This document shows, in pieces, positions 24,625 to 36,723 of a stretch of DNA of 64,000 nucleotides. The notes under the pieces are model-generated. The model saw only the letters and a list, made by a program, of their open reading frames with translations. It had not been told where the DNA came from and did no database searches. The translations under genes were made by a program, and so were the position numbers. The DNA comes from Tetrapyrgos nigripes (taxonomy: Eukaryota > Basidiomycota > Agaricomycetes > Agaricales > Campanellaceae). Position 1 is the stretch's first letter. Each line of letters begins with the position of its first letter. The stretch covers positions 186,001 to 250,000 of the forward strand of contig JAACJM010000075.1 of the NCBI GenBank assembly GCA_013368315.1, read 5' to 3'.

Positions 24625-26052
24625 AAAGGTAAAGTAACCACAAGAGACACCCACTTTGTTCTGGACCTCGCGTTGACGACAGTATCCACTGGCAGCTCTC
24701 CACCTGCTCCGACGTCCGCGTCCTTCTCTTCTCCAGGAATGCTGACCAGAATGTATGACATGGTCCCACCGAGAACTGAGGGTATGCCCAATGCTGACAA
24801 AGGATGAAGGATAGCCTGAAGAACGCATTGGCTCACAATCATATCCAATCAAGACTCAAGAGGAGGAAAACAGACGCAAGGAAAAATGATAACGAGAAGC
24901 TGGGGTAAGTGAAGGTGCCCGAGTAGTATGACCCCACGTTGGAAAGCTTTCCAGGTGAGCTCGCTCCGAGCCCGGCTGTCCTATTACCCAATCATTACTG
25001 TCTGCACCTATGGTATGTGCTCGAATCGACATCCTCGTTCTTCTAATGAGTCTGAGTACTGACGGCCAGTTTTGTCACTCAGAAGTTTGCGCGCCGTTGG
25101 ATTGGACTCAACTTAATACTGGATTGAGGTTGTAGTGGTATGTTTTGTTACCTCTCTTATCTATTCCAGTGACTTCCTGCTCACCATGGATCAATATGGT
25201 AAGGTCAATGGGAGTCGCAACTGCATCCAGTGGGAATGGCTTCTGGGGATGGTACAGAGAAGGCCCGATGACAAGCAGGATAGGATATACGAGTTTAGAA
25301 TGTCGAGGCCTTATCTTAGTTACTGTGAGCGTATGTAGATAGCAATGCTGCAATATATCTTCTTTTCATCCTTTTGGATTGGTCTGAATGCAAGATGCAA
25401 TATCTGCACTATAAGTAGTAGAATCATGAATGTAGCAACGTGTGGCAGCGTCCTGCAGGGTAACATGTGTAGCTGCTACACCCAGGTGTGGCTAGTAGGA
25501 CTCCTTCCCTACTAGAAAGGGAGCACATCCTTGTTACACCCTTTATGGTTTTGCTGATGTGAGGTCGGACTTGGCGCGGTGCCTCTTCAACAACCTGTCA
25601 GTTACGCTCAGATACCGACATACCGTCACAGATAAGACACAAGAAAACGCAGCCCCTGCCGGTTTGCCGAATTCTATAGTCCTTATCGTTGACTACTGCA
25701 GAGATAAGGTACTCTTTTCACTTGCTATCTATCCGATACCAAAACATATTTAAGTATCTAAACATTCACTACATAGATACAATCAAGCCATTTTGACCCA
25801 TAATACGCCCAAGACCCCTTGGCCAACCCTGCGCGCCAATGCTACATTTGGTGAAGATGAAGGCTGCGGAAATGCCCGGTCCCCTCGATACATTTAGCAG
25901 TGGTTTCAAATCTGGAAACATTGCATGGAATACAAATGGTTTTCCTCTTAAACGGGGCCCCTGATCTTTGACTTGTCTGACCGTTCACCCTCCATACCGA
26001 CATAACTAACCCACTGACGCTGATATTCCGCGACTCTTCTCCTTCTTCCTTC
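24625..26052. other. Intergenic stretch upstream of the ammonium transporter
   Basis: No gene could be supported. The 5' region of the transporter gene presumably starts near its right end, but no clear TATA box was recognised. Confidence 0.35.
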
Positions 26053-28175
26053 ATGGACAGTCTCGCAAAGACCCAGCTTATTCGTCGTCAGTAGTTTTCG
26101 CTACTCCTACATTCCATTGTACTTACTAGTACTCACGAATTCTTCAGGTGCTGACCCTGAGTTCGTACCAGACCCTTACTGTACATTCACCAGCCTGAAA
26201 TTTGCAACAGGTATGATCGAGGAGATCTAGCTTTTATTATAATCGCAGGTGCAATGGTATTGTTCATGGTACCTGGTCTAGGTGCGTTCATGCCCCATTC
26301 ACTATCGTTAAAAATGCTTAGCGTCTCTTAGCTTTCCTTTACTCTGGATTGGCGCGTAGGAAGAGTGCTCGTAAGCACTTTACACCTTTACACAAGACTT
26401 CCATTGGTCCTCACACACTACCTATTCAGTTTCGTTGATTTGGGTCGCCGCTGCCGGAAACGCTGTCACCATCTTCCAATGGTACTTCTGGGGGTATGTT
26501 GCGCTCGTAACGCAGAATTTTCAGCGCCTCACTTTCATACTACAAGATACTCGTTAGCGTTCTCATCTTCTGCCACCAACGGATACATTGGAAATCTTCG
26601 GAATTTTGGTCTCATGAACGCGCTAGGAAATGTATCCCCTGGCTCCCCTTTGATTCCAGAATTACTCTATAGCTTCTTCCAGGTGGGTTGGCAAGCGGGT
26701 TATTATCTATTGAAGTAACTAAAAACTGATTCACATCTATGCAGATGGAATTTGCTTGCGTGACAATGTGTCTCCTCCTGGGAGGCATTGCGGAAAGGGG
26801 ACGGGTATTGCCAGCCATGGTATTTACCTTCGTATGGATGACAATAGTCTACTGTCCATTGGCTTGTTGGGCCTGGAACGTGAACGGTTGGGCTGTAAGT
26901 CATTCTTGGCACCATATTGACGTTCCATCTAACTTTCCTTCAGTTCAAATGGGGCGTTCTCGATTTCGCAGGTGAGCTGCGTTCTGGCCGTTGATCCATT
27001 TTTTTAAGGAGTCTAGCAGCCTGACTACTTACTTAAAATTCCAGGTGGTGGACCTGTTGAAATAGGAGGTGGTGTCAGCGGACTTGCTTACGCATGGGTA
27101 CTCGGTCGGAGGCATGAGAAGGAACTGATCAACTTCAGACCTCACAACGTCTCTCTGGTCAGCTTGGGTACATTCATACTTTGGTTCGGATGGTTGGGAT
27201 TCAACGGCGGAAGTGCTTTCGGTGCAAATTTGCGTGCCATCATGGCTATTTGGAACACCATGCTCGCAGCTGCTTTCGCAGGAATCGTTTGGTGCCTGCT
27301 TGATTATCGATATGAGAGGCGTTGGACGATGGTCGGCTTCTGTTCCGGCACTATTGCTGGACTGGTTGCAGGTGAATTCCGAGTTGATTGGCTTTTATTC
27401 CTGGATATCTGCTTAAACTGGTATATTCTTTCCAGCCACACCTTCGTCTGGTTTTGTCCATCCTTGGGCATCAGTAATTATTGGGATTTTGTCTGGGGCG
27501 TTATGTAACTTTGCAACAAAAGGTACGCTTTCATACTTCTCTTGAACGGACTGCTCACTCAGGCCTTCTCTATCTCTAGTCAAGTTCCTTCTGCGCATAG
27601 ACGATGCCCTGGATTTGTTCGCTGAACACGCAGTTGGTGGTATGATTGGACTTTTCCTGATAGGGTTCTTTGGGGATGCAGACATCATTGCTCTCGATGG
27701 CGTCAGCGCGGTCCCTGGTGGTTTCATGGACCACAACTGGAAACAGCTATACATTCAATTCACGTATGTCGTTGCGACGAGTGCCTATAGTTTCGTCGTC
27801 ACCGCTCTGATTGCCAAAGCAATTGATATGATTCCTGGACTGCATTTGAGGGGATCACCAGAGAGCGAGAGACTTGGTATGGACGAGGTTGAGGCACGTT
27901 TGAGCGTTATTTTGGCCCTGGGCATCTTGTCTCATCCCTCTTTCTCCCTTTTCACATTCTAGATTGGTGAATTCGCAACAGATTACATCGAACTCCATCG
28001 TGACTTTACAGACGGCTTCGCACCTGCACAAGGAGACCACCATATGCACTTTACTGCGGGTGATCGTCATGGCCAACCTGAAACCGGCTTGCATAGGGAT
28101 TCACATGATATCAGCGCGCAGCCAGAGAACTCTAAAGAGCTGTCTACTGTCGAAGTGAAACCTACAAATGAGTGA
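26053..28175 (+). CDS. Ammonium transporter, Amt/Mep/Rh family
   Basis: The product is a plasma-membrane ammonium channel/transporter, the usual fungal nitrogen-scavenging system. Coding exons read 26249-26281, 26332-26370, 26430-26493, 26547-26682, 26745-26894, 26944-26971, 27045-27371, 27436-27522, 27580-27893 and 27963-28175. All junctions are in phase and together give about ten membrane spans. Family motifs include FLYSGLARRKSA, FQWYFWGYSLAFS, LDFAGGGPVEI, WFGWLGFNGGSAFGANLRA, LFAEHAVGGMIGLF and IAKAIDMIPGLHLR. The first channel His is Glu (GPVEI) while the second His remains (EHAVGG), as known for yeast Mep1/Mep3. The cytosolic tail is His-rich and short. The last intron (27894-27962) appears to use a GC donor (GAG/GCACGT). 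The 5' end is the weak part. An exon at about 26149-26211 encodes ADPEFVPDP, but the expected first membrane span is poorly matched and the ATG at 26053 does not splice cleanly, so the first two exons are uncertain. Confidence 0.88.
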
Positions 28176-29549
28176 TTGAAGTTACCAATGGCGTGGCCCT
28201 TGTTTGATTCAAAGGCTTTTCACGATGTTTTCCTTGCTTTCTACAAAATATCTATGTTACATAGACGCAGAGGTAAATACACTGTGGCACGTTCCTATTC
28301 ATGCTGATCTCCATCCTTCTGTGGCTTTCTGGCTTTCATGAATTCGCTGTTAGTTTGTATTTTTTCTGAGCAGACGGTAATCCAGATTAGACTTGTAATG
28401 AAGATGTAAACAGAATAAAATTCTCTACGTGTTACGTTTCCACGAACATCGAAACATGATCATAATATCACGCATCCCCTACAGCAGCCCTCCGAGTTAC
28501 TCTCATGCTGTGGCTCCTCATTGCAACAGATATCTCCAGGTCTGTTTTCTCTCCGAGGCCACCGGTAAACTTTCCTCAATCCTTTGGAGCGTCTTTTCTG
28601 CGCAGCTGTTGGTCGTGACGCTGACTCTGTTGAATCAATATGCTGCTGAGCCTGGTAGAAAAGTAGATTAGATAGTAGGTGAGATTAGCCGAGGAATCCT
28701 CCAGACCGGGAAAGATCAGAATTTGGTATCACAACACAAACGCACCTTCTGAGTCTGATTATGTTTCTTAATCTCTCGTACAACAGCGTAGAAAGCCTGA
28801 TCCACGTTGATATCTTCTTTAGCAGATGTCTCGAAAATTTGACACCCGATTCGGCGAGCTAATTCTTGACCCTCTGAAGACGTGCCCATTGAAAGGGTGA
28901 AAGAACTGAAAGGAAAGAGAAACTTGTCTATGAACCGTCCTTGTCCACTTGACGTTTATCTTCCAAATCGCACTTGTTTCCGACTATCAGAATCGGTATG
29001 TTCTCTGGACTGCTTGACATGGAGCTCTTCGCTCGCGTGATTTGCGAATGAACCCAATTGAGAAACTTGAACGATGTTCGGGATGTTGGAATTTTATATT
29101 GATCTATACTTACAACAAACACTTATATCTTTCTCTCCACTTATCTAGTATACACAATCCACTTGTATCCACACATGCACCACTTACTTTCCAATATGCT
29201 CCATACTTACATTGTCTCTTACATCATTGACTCCGAACTGATATCAGACATTACATCATAGTATCCGCTTTTCTCCACTGTTATATTTACAGACTTGCAC
29301 AGCCACAGTAGCTAACAGTATAAATACTTAGTAGTTCACTGTCTATACCTCTAGAGCCGCAACGGTTGCGAGAATTGTGCGGGTCAGGTGCGGGTCGGTG
29401 GGCCTGTGCAGGTCAGCGTGGATTAGCCGAGTCCGAGGCTCAGGCACCATGTCCGAGTCATCGGTCAACACGTTCTCGAGAATAGATGTCGGCATCAGGT
29501 CAGTTTAAGTTAGCTTGACCCATTCAGACCTCACTGTAACGTCAGTAGG

Positions 29550-30134
29550 CACTGTGCCGGTAGGATAGATTCTTTTTCAGTCTATGAAATTAAGCTAACA
29601 TAGGATGAAATCTAGTCTACCGTAGGCTACACATAGAATATATTTCATTCTATCAGCTGGAATAAAATCTAGTCTATAGGAGATGGGCATCAGTCTATGG
29701 CTGACATAGCTTGATTTCGCGATTCAGCCTACCGTAGCATATCTTCCGGTCCAAGGACGGCAAGGACGGCAAGAAGTCTGTCAAAATAAATGGCATACCC
29801 TTCCCACAGTACCTCAGGAGCGATTAGATGACGTGCCAGGAAATTTTGGGAAAAGGCAGCCTCGGGTCAACCTCAGGTGCCACTGATTTTGGTAGCTGTC
29901 ATGCATATGTGATCAGTGACACCTGCCATAAAAGGCTATTATGTCACTTACCCGTACTACCCGTATACGATACGGCCTGATATGGGTCATACCGTACTGT
30001 ATACCGTACCGTCTTGGTCTTGGCTAGAGTAGCATACGGTACGGGTACGGTACCGAGCCCTACTTAAATCATAGACTGATATGGCTTATCAGTCTATGAT
30101 AGCATAAATATCAAGCTATCCTGCCCCCACAGTG
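29550..30134. mobile_element. Non-autonomous CACTA-like element nested in the MULE (585 bp)
   Basis: The ends read CACTGTG..GG.AGGATAG in inverted orientation with a 3-bp flanking AGG (29547-29549 and 30135-30137), as expected for CACTA/EnSpm elements. The interior holds repeated CAGTCTATG or CTAGTCTAT words on both strands, the subterminal repeats typical of this group. It has no coding frame. Confidence 0.65.
29942..30062. mobile_element. hAT terminal fragment
   Basis: A GTACGGTACC-rich segment ends GGTACCGAGCCCTA at 30062, matching the right terminus of the hAT elements at 23465 and 62961. The matching left end was not found, so it is a truncated insertion or fragment. Confidence 0.5.
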
Positions 30135-30443
30135 AGGATGTCTCTGAGTCCATATCAGTACATATGTATCTTAGTACATAGGATTTGAAAAGTAAAAACT
30201 AGTTTATTTTTCCGAACGCCAGGCTCCTCAAAATCAAATTCTCAACTGGGGATGCTAAGCGTCCAAATTGATGGCGTCGCTACAGTCTATTTAAAGTCCC
30301 GGCCAAACAGCGGTATTCCGTTTTTGCTCGCCCCCGACTTTCCTGACCTCACATCCCCTGTAAGTCGTATAAGTATGTAGATAGTTACAACATACTTAGA
30401 GGATGCACTAGAAAATCTGCATAACGGCAATTGAATTGTCGCC

Positions 30444-33400
30444 ATGGATTTACAGTATATACTGAATCCGAGTGACTCTGATCTCGCAATTCAATGTAGC
30501 AACAGTACGAAACACTGATTTCTCAATCTGGTCACGTCCTCATAATTTCTATCCATATCTAGAACCAACCACAGTAGCGAGAACTGACGAAAGTGAGTGT
30601 GCTGGGCAGCTGTTTCTAGACCTTGCTTATCATCATTGATCATGATATTTTAGAAACATCAACGGCAAATCAGCCTCAAAATACTCAAAATATCACCTTC
30701 CAGACCCAGGATGGTGGCCATTCCACACTCACCACTAGTAATCCCATGAATCTGTCTTTAGATGCGACAAATACAGATGTAATTCAAGTGCAATTATACC
30801 GGAAAGGTGCGGGATTTTTCAGAAAGAATAATGGGAGAAAAATTAACTGCTAGCTATTTAGGTTTTTTTCATGCCGAAGCTGGCAATGTTCTTCATTATC
30901 CGAACAATATTTCTTGTGCTGGAACACAGGCTGCAGCCACACAACGTATGTAGCCTATAGCCTCATAAAAATGGTTTACTGAACATTTTTGTAGAGCTTA
31001 CCACTTTTGCTAATATGGCTGATTTGTCACAACAAGACAAAGAACCAAAGAGGGGTATGTACTATTATCATCTGGCAAGCTATCATCAGATAGCTGATCA
31101 TCATGCAAGACGCAGAAAGAAATCAGATCCAAGACAATGGCAGGCCCCTAAAGCATGCCACAATGCAATTTCACAGTGTGTCATCTACAGTTTCAAGAAA
31201 GAGAATTCATCATTAAGAATCCTAAACAGACCAACCTCAGTCTGCTGCCCATGGGCCTGTTATTAATTCTGCAAGAGATTCATCTGCCACAAAGCCAGCC
31301 CACACATTTAAATTGGCTCCTATTGATCTCACTGATCCTGCCAAGCTTACTCCATTTGTGCTGCTGGATCCACAACCCACTCCTGAATGCCGAAACCATC
31401 GTGATCAGGGTGTAACATTCACATCCTTTCCTGATGGGATTGTATGGGATGGCTTCATCAATGGAGTGGTTGGCTTTGACTGTAATCATGCAGAATATGA
31501 GGCAACAAATGGCCTTGCTGTTCAGTGGGCATGTCGTTCACAAGGTGGCAGCAATCAAAAAGCCAAATATACGGCAACCTCTATATCTGGTGGGCGGGAG
31601 CTTGTTCGAAAATGCTATGGAATATTTCGGTGCCCAACTGATAACTGCAATTTTGTTGCACGACCACACACCCGCAAGCCTCCTGGGGAGCAAGAACATC
31701 AATGTTCACGCTGTCACATTTCCTTGAAGCATTTTCCATGTCCTTCAATCTCCTACATCAGCATTTGGGGCCAGACCAGAAATGAACCAGAAGACAAGCA
31801 CACACGGAAGTACCGGTACATTAATGGACAGCCCCATAACCACATGCGCCCACCTGCTGTTGTTCACATGACTCCTTCAGAGGAAGCAAATGTGCGAGAG
31901 CTCTGTCACACCCATCCAGATAAAACACCTATCCAACTTCTTGTCGGGGTGAAGACTGCAACAGGTTATAAACCTGGGGCTGCAGCCATGGCCCAAGCTG
32001 CTAGTAACCCTGCGTCTTTTCGATACCGGCTCCACAAGATTGATGGTGCTCTGAAATTGGAGAATGGCCACACTTTTCTTGCTCAGTTTAATGCTTGGAA
32101 AGCAAGACATGAAGGAAATGTCCATATCCGAGTCTGCACCATTGGATTCGATAATGCTATTGTCATTGGATTCAACACAACTTGGATGTGGGATAAACTT
32201 CTGCCCAAGGATGAGCTTAAACTCTGCTTGGCTCCACTGGAAGGCTTGATAACAGATGGAGCTCATAAATTCTGGTCTGCACCAAATGCAATCCTCATTA
32301 CAACCTGCACCTTCTCACCTATTGCTGATCTATGGGTCCCGGGCATGTTCAGCTTTGCAGATGGAGCCACAGCCAACCATTATCGATATCATTTTATTGG
32401 TGTCTTTGAGAGCATTGCTGAGGCAGCGCAACTCCAGAATATGCCAATTATAGATGAAATGTTTGCAATGGTGAGTATCCAGTAGTCAGCAGTATAGTTT
32501 ACATTCTGATTATTTAATACATTAGGTTGTTGACTTCAGTGATGCTCAGCGTCAAGGCTACATCACTGCATTTGTGGAGTTCTTTTTCCAAATGGAGGAA
32601 GGTAGACAGAGTGCTGAAACTCTTCGACAAGTGGCAAAGACATTGCTGAAAGGCTGTGAATACCACTATGACAAATCTGTTACACGAGTGACCCGCATTG
32701 GTGATGTTGTTTCCTCAGATACAGCCACTTCATTCAAGGCTTTCTGTCGGATACTTCGGACTACTGAAGACAGTGATGAATTTGTGGAAACAGTCAAACT
32801 ACTTCATCAGCGCTGGCCAGCAATCAAGCCCTGGCTGGATTGGTGGCTAGCACCAGACCACGCATCCATGATTTTTCTGACATGCCAAGAAATGAGTGAT
32901 GCTCTAGTTTCACGGCTTCCAAGCACTACAAATCCTGAAGAGTCACTACATCTCACAACATACCGGATTGCTGGGAAGGCCAATGATCTTGTTGATGGCT
33001 TTGATGGTCTTGTCCAAGTTGAGACATATTTTCATCATTTGGAAGATGCATCCTCCAGTAAGTAACTACTATTCTCATGTGCAAACATCAGACCAAATCT
33101 TCTGTTAGTTGGAGTTCCTATTCGATATGGCAAGTCTCATTATGAGAAACATCAGGAGCTTATCACATCATTTTTCGCACCCCCTCCAACCAAGAAACAC
33201 AAAGTCCCTAGTGCTGTGGCTTCACCCTTCCGACGTGACCCTACATCAATGAAAGAGGGAAGAGGTCCTGACACCCAAGCTGAACTTTGCAGCCCTCTGA
33301 AACGCAATCAGATGGTTGAGTCTGCCTCAGATGAGACTACTATTCCCTCAAAACGAGCATGCTTTCAGCCAATTTCCTATGATAGTGACAAGTCTGATCC

Positions 33401-36335
33401 CAATGCAAGCACCCCTAAATCATCTCAAGCTCACCATTCATTACATCAATCTACACTCTCCTTCAAGGATACCCAAATCCCTGCTGGTTTTCCCACAAAC
33501 CATCTTTACAACAAGATCACATCACCTCGCAAAGTTCAGAACAGTCCCAGCATGCTCATTAATCTCAAGAGTGTGAAGGAGTTGGCTGGCTTTCCCTGGA
33601 GCAACAACTCATGTTGGCTTGACACCACTGTTGAAATGCTTCAATGTGCATTTCTTCACTATAATTTATGGGATAGATTTGCAGAAATTGCTGGCACAGA
33701 GCTGGAATCAAGTACACGCTCTTGTCTTTTTCCTCTATTTGAGCTGTTGAAGGCACGCAGGGGATGGTCAATGTCTACATTTCCAGACTCCAAAAGTGGT
33801 ACTGGAGTGATTGGACTTGCCACATTACATGACACATTTCGGGATTATCTTTTTGAACAAAATGTCTTGCCTTTTCCAAAGTACAACTTTCAACCAGGTT
33901 GGGTGAGTATAGTGGATTTTTGTGTGTGTTAGCTTTGCTAATTATAATGTATATATAATTTAGGGCTGGTTTGATCTGTTGCTATACAGTTCACCACTCT
34001 ATCATCACTTCTTTGCTCCTGTCAAACAAACAGTGTGGAGATGTTCAACAGCTGATTCAACTCATTACAGGCTGGAAAAGCCTCGAGTCCCAGATGTTCC
34101 TATCAGTGAAATGCGGCAAATCGACTTTGCATACTACCAGGGATCAATCAAAAATTGGCTACAGGAGCGCACCCAAATCAAAAAGGCTATGAAGAGGGAA
34201 CCACATCCATTGTGTTGGAAAAAGGGGACAGTTAATGGCGAGCAAATTGCCTTTTGTGGGGGAAAGCCAGTGGAAATTGAATTCTGGAGTTCCATTCCCA
34301 TTTTTCTTCTTCTGGAGCCTCCAGGGGAGACACAGTCAAAAATACCCAAGTGGGATTTTCCCAAGACAATTCATCCTCTCACTGTGGCAGATGGAAACTT
34401 GCATGGAATTGTTTATGAGCTAGTTGGACGTGGGTTTTCCAATGGTGGTCATTTCATCTGCCATAACCTCATCCCAACTACTCATGGCTCCTCTGCAGTC
34501 TTTGCCTATGATGGAATGCTCCATCATGGATATAGTCAACACCAACAAGAAAGTGCTCAAAAGTTGATGTTTGGACCTGAGCCTACTTGTAGGGCTGGGT
34601 ATTCAACTTGGACAGGTTTATATGTATTGAAAGGTGGTTGAGAGGCTCAAATAAAGTTTCAGGAAAAGCAACGTGAGCAGGCACACAAAATTCTAGGTAT
34701 AGCATTGGAGCTAGAAAGCACTCCTGCAATTGTTCTTCCAAATTGTCGAGAGTTGTCAGCAGAGGAGCGAAGAAAATGGAATAGATTGACAACTTCAAGA
34801 GAATTTGAGACTGTTGAGGGTGTTGAGGGTGTCAAGAACATTGTAGCTGAGGAAGAGGCTGAGGACAAAGTTGGTGTTGAGGCTGCTGAAGAGGCTGAGA
34901 GTGATGTGGAGGTATATGATTTTTATGGATTCAAAGCCATATTTCTGAGACAGTTTCTGCATACTATCAGGTGGAAGCCTTCAAATGGCTGTCAGCTGAA
35001 GGAGAGGTTGAGGACAAAGCTAGTGTTGAGGCTGCTGAAGAAGCTAAGAGTGATGCAGAGGTATGTATATACCTATTAATTCAAGGTCATATTTCTGAGA
35101 CAGTTTCTGCATACTATCAGGTGTCAGACATGATTTTGAAACAATGGAAAAATTGTGGCAAGATGAGGTCACTTTACATATTTGTGGGTTGATAAATTTA
35201 CTGACCTAGTACATATCAGGTCAAAGCATTCACTCAGGACATGAAACTTGGGGCAACTTTTCTACTACCAAAAATAAAGCTTGAGGAACACGATGTTGAG
35301 AATCTCAGAAGCAGTCAACTGGACTCTCGCATTATGGATGAATACTTTTCAATCTATCACGAAGAGACCAGAAGACGGGGAGTTTATATCTTGCCAGGGA
35401 TAGACAAGGACAAAAGGAAAGAATTAAGTTCATTAGAACCAGAGGATCAGCAGAAAATGTTTTATCAAATGGCTGAAAGCTGCGGTGTAATATTCTTTGT
35501 CATAATTATGGGAAATATCACTGATTAAATTCATTTAGCTATGGGCTGATCGACATCCGAAACTTATTGTGCTTCCAATGTTTTCACATGACCATTGGAT
35601 TCTAGGTATTGCAGACCTCATGGCACATAAAATCCAGGTATACACTACATCATCCATGGATGATAGTGCTACATTTTCATCATGGAGAGAGTGCCCTTAT
35701 CGTGACATCCTCAAAGTAAGTATCTGGAACTTTTTCTCATTTGAAACAATAGACTCAATTAATTTTAGATAATGAGGTCTTGGATCAATTATGGATCCAA
35801 AACTGTCCATGATTTTTATCCTGCTTTTTCTAAATGGAAGGTTGTATCCCATGTAAGTTCTTTGACTCTGTGTATACATTATTTTTTGACATGGATTTTT
35901 CTCTGAAGTATCACTCTAGTCATCCAGATCTGATACTAAGTGGTGTCTACATCATTGGAATTACTCTTCTTGTGGTGGTAGGAGGTTGTCAACCAGATCA
36001 GATTGCAGACATTCTGCTCCCCAAAATGCTGCCTCTGGTAAATGCAGAGATAATGAGCACTTTTCTTGATTATGCTATTAGAGTTCCACCATTGCAAGAA
36101 GCTGAAATGAGCCAATTTAATGTGTAAGATCACATTTCAATTTTATGTTCACCTCCAAATTAAATGCCCTGATTTTTTCAGACAACCAAACCTACTGGAT
36201 ACAAGGAGAAGCAAAAGACTGCAGGCAAACTTAGATGTTAAATCACATCCTCCAAAGATGCAAACAGGGGAAAATACCCAAATGTTTAAATGGGGAAAAG
36301 GATCATACTATTGGGAAGAAATCAACAATGATTAA
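30444..36335 (+). CDS. MULE transposase fused to USP-like and Ulp1-like domains
   Basis: A continuous splice model was built. Exons are 30444-30495, 30575-30592, 30654-30806, 30862-30945, 30995-31054, 31116-31175, 31230-32470, 32526-33057, 33109-33902 and 33964-34641, all in phase, giving 1223 residues up to TGA 34639-34641. The ATG sits in a GCCATGG context. Residues about 271-313 form a Cys/His cluster (C-X5-C-X4-C, then C-X2-C-H). The transposase core follows, with TDGAHKFW (Asp485), WVPGMFSFADG and VVDFSDAQR (Asp562). Residues 895-1185 resemble a ubiquitin-specific protease: NNSCWLD (Cys902), YELVGRGFSNGGHF (His1161) and VFAYDGM (Asp1181). Beyond the stop the frame stays open and further exons (to 34910, 34971-35060, 35119-35168, 35221-35490, 35540-35713, 35769-35850, 35910-36125, 36181-36335) encode an Ulp1-like domain. 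There the His is kept (HDHWILGIAD) but the usual Asp and Cys appear as Thr and Ser (SGVYII). The stop may be a mutation, or may separate two genes. Confidence 0.78.
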
Positions 36336-36723
36336 AGGTCCTATTACAGGTTTCCAAGCTCTAAATTACAAAAAAAACAATATTGTAATGAAGTATTCTG
36401 CTATTTAAAGTGATATTTTACATCTAAGACACCAAGAATAAGAGTCAGTGTCCATGTCAGGCAACAAGGCAAGTAACAGTATATGAGTCAATGTGTGGGT
36501 TGGTCAGTGGAGATAAGTATTAGCAATAAGTATGGATGATTATCCTCTGAGATGATGGAAGATAATATTGCAGTCAGGGTGCTTAACAATAATTATGTTG
36601 CAAATGCAGTATCTGGGTTGCATCTCGACTAGACTCACAAATTCAATGAAATAGTATAGTACTTATACTGGTTTGGATAGCTGTAAATTAACTATTTGTG
36701 GGAAATGGAATTAACCGGGCAAG

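Noticed and set aside
24568..24852. Overlapping frames near the right end of the hAT element
   Set aside because: They cross the element border and the TCTA microsatellite and show no domain.
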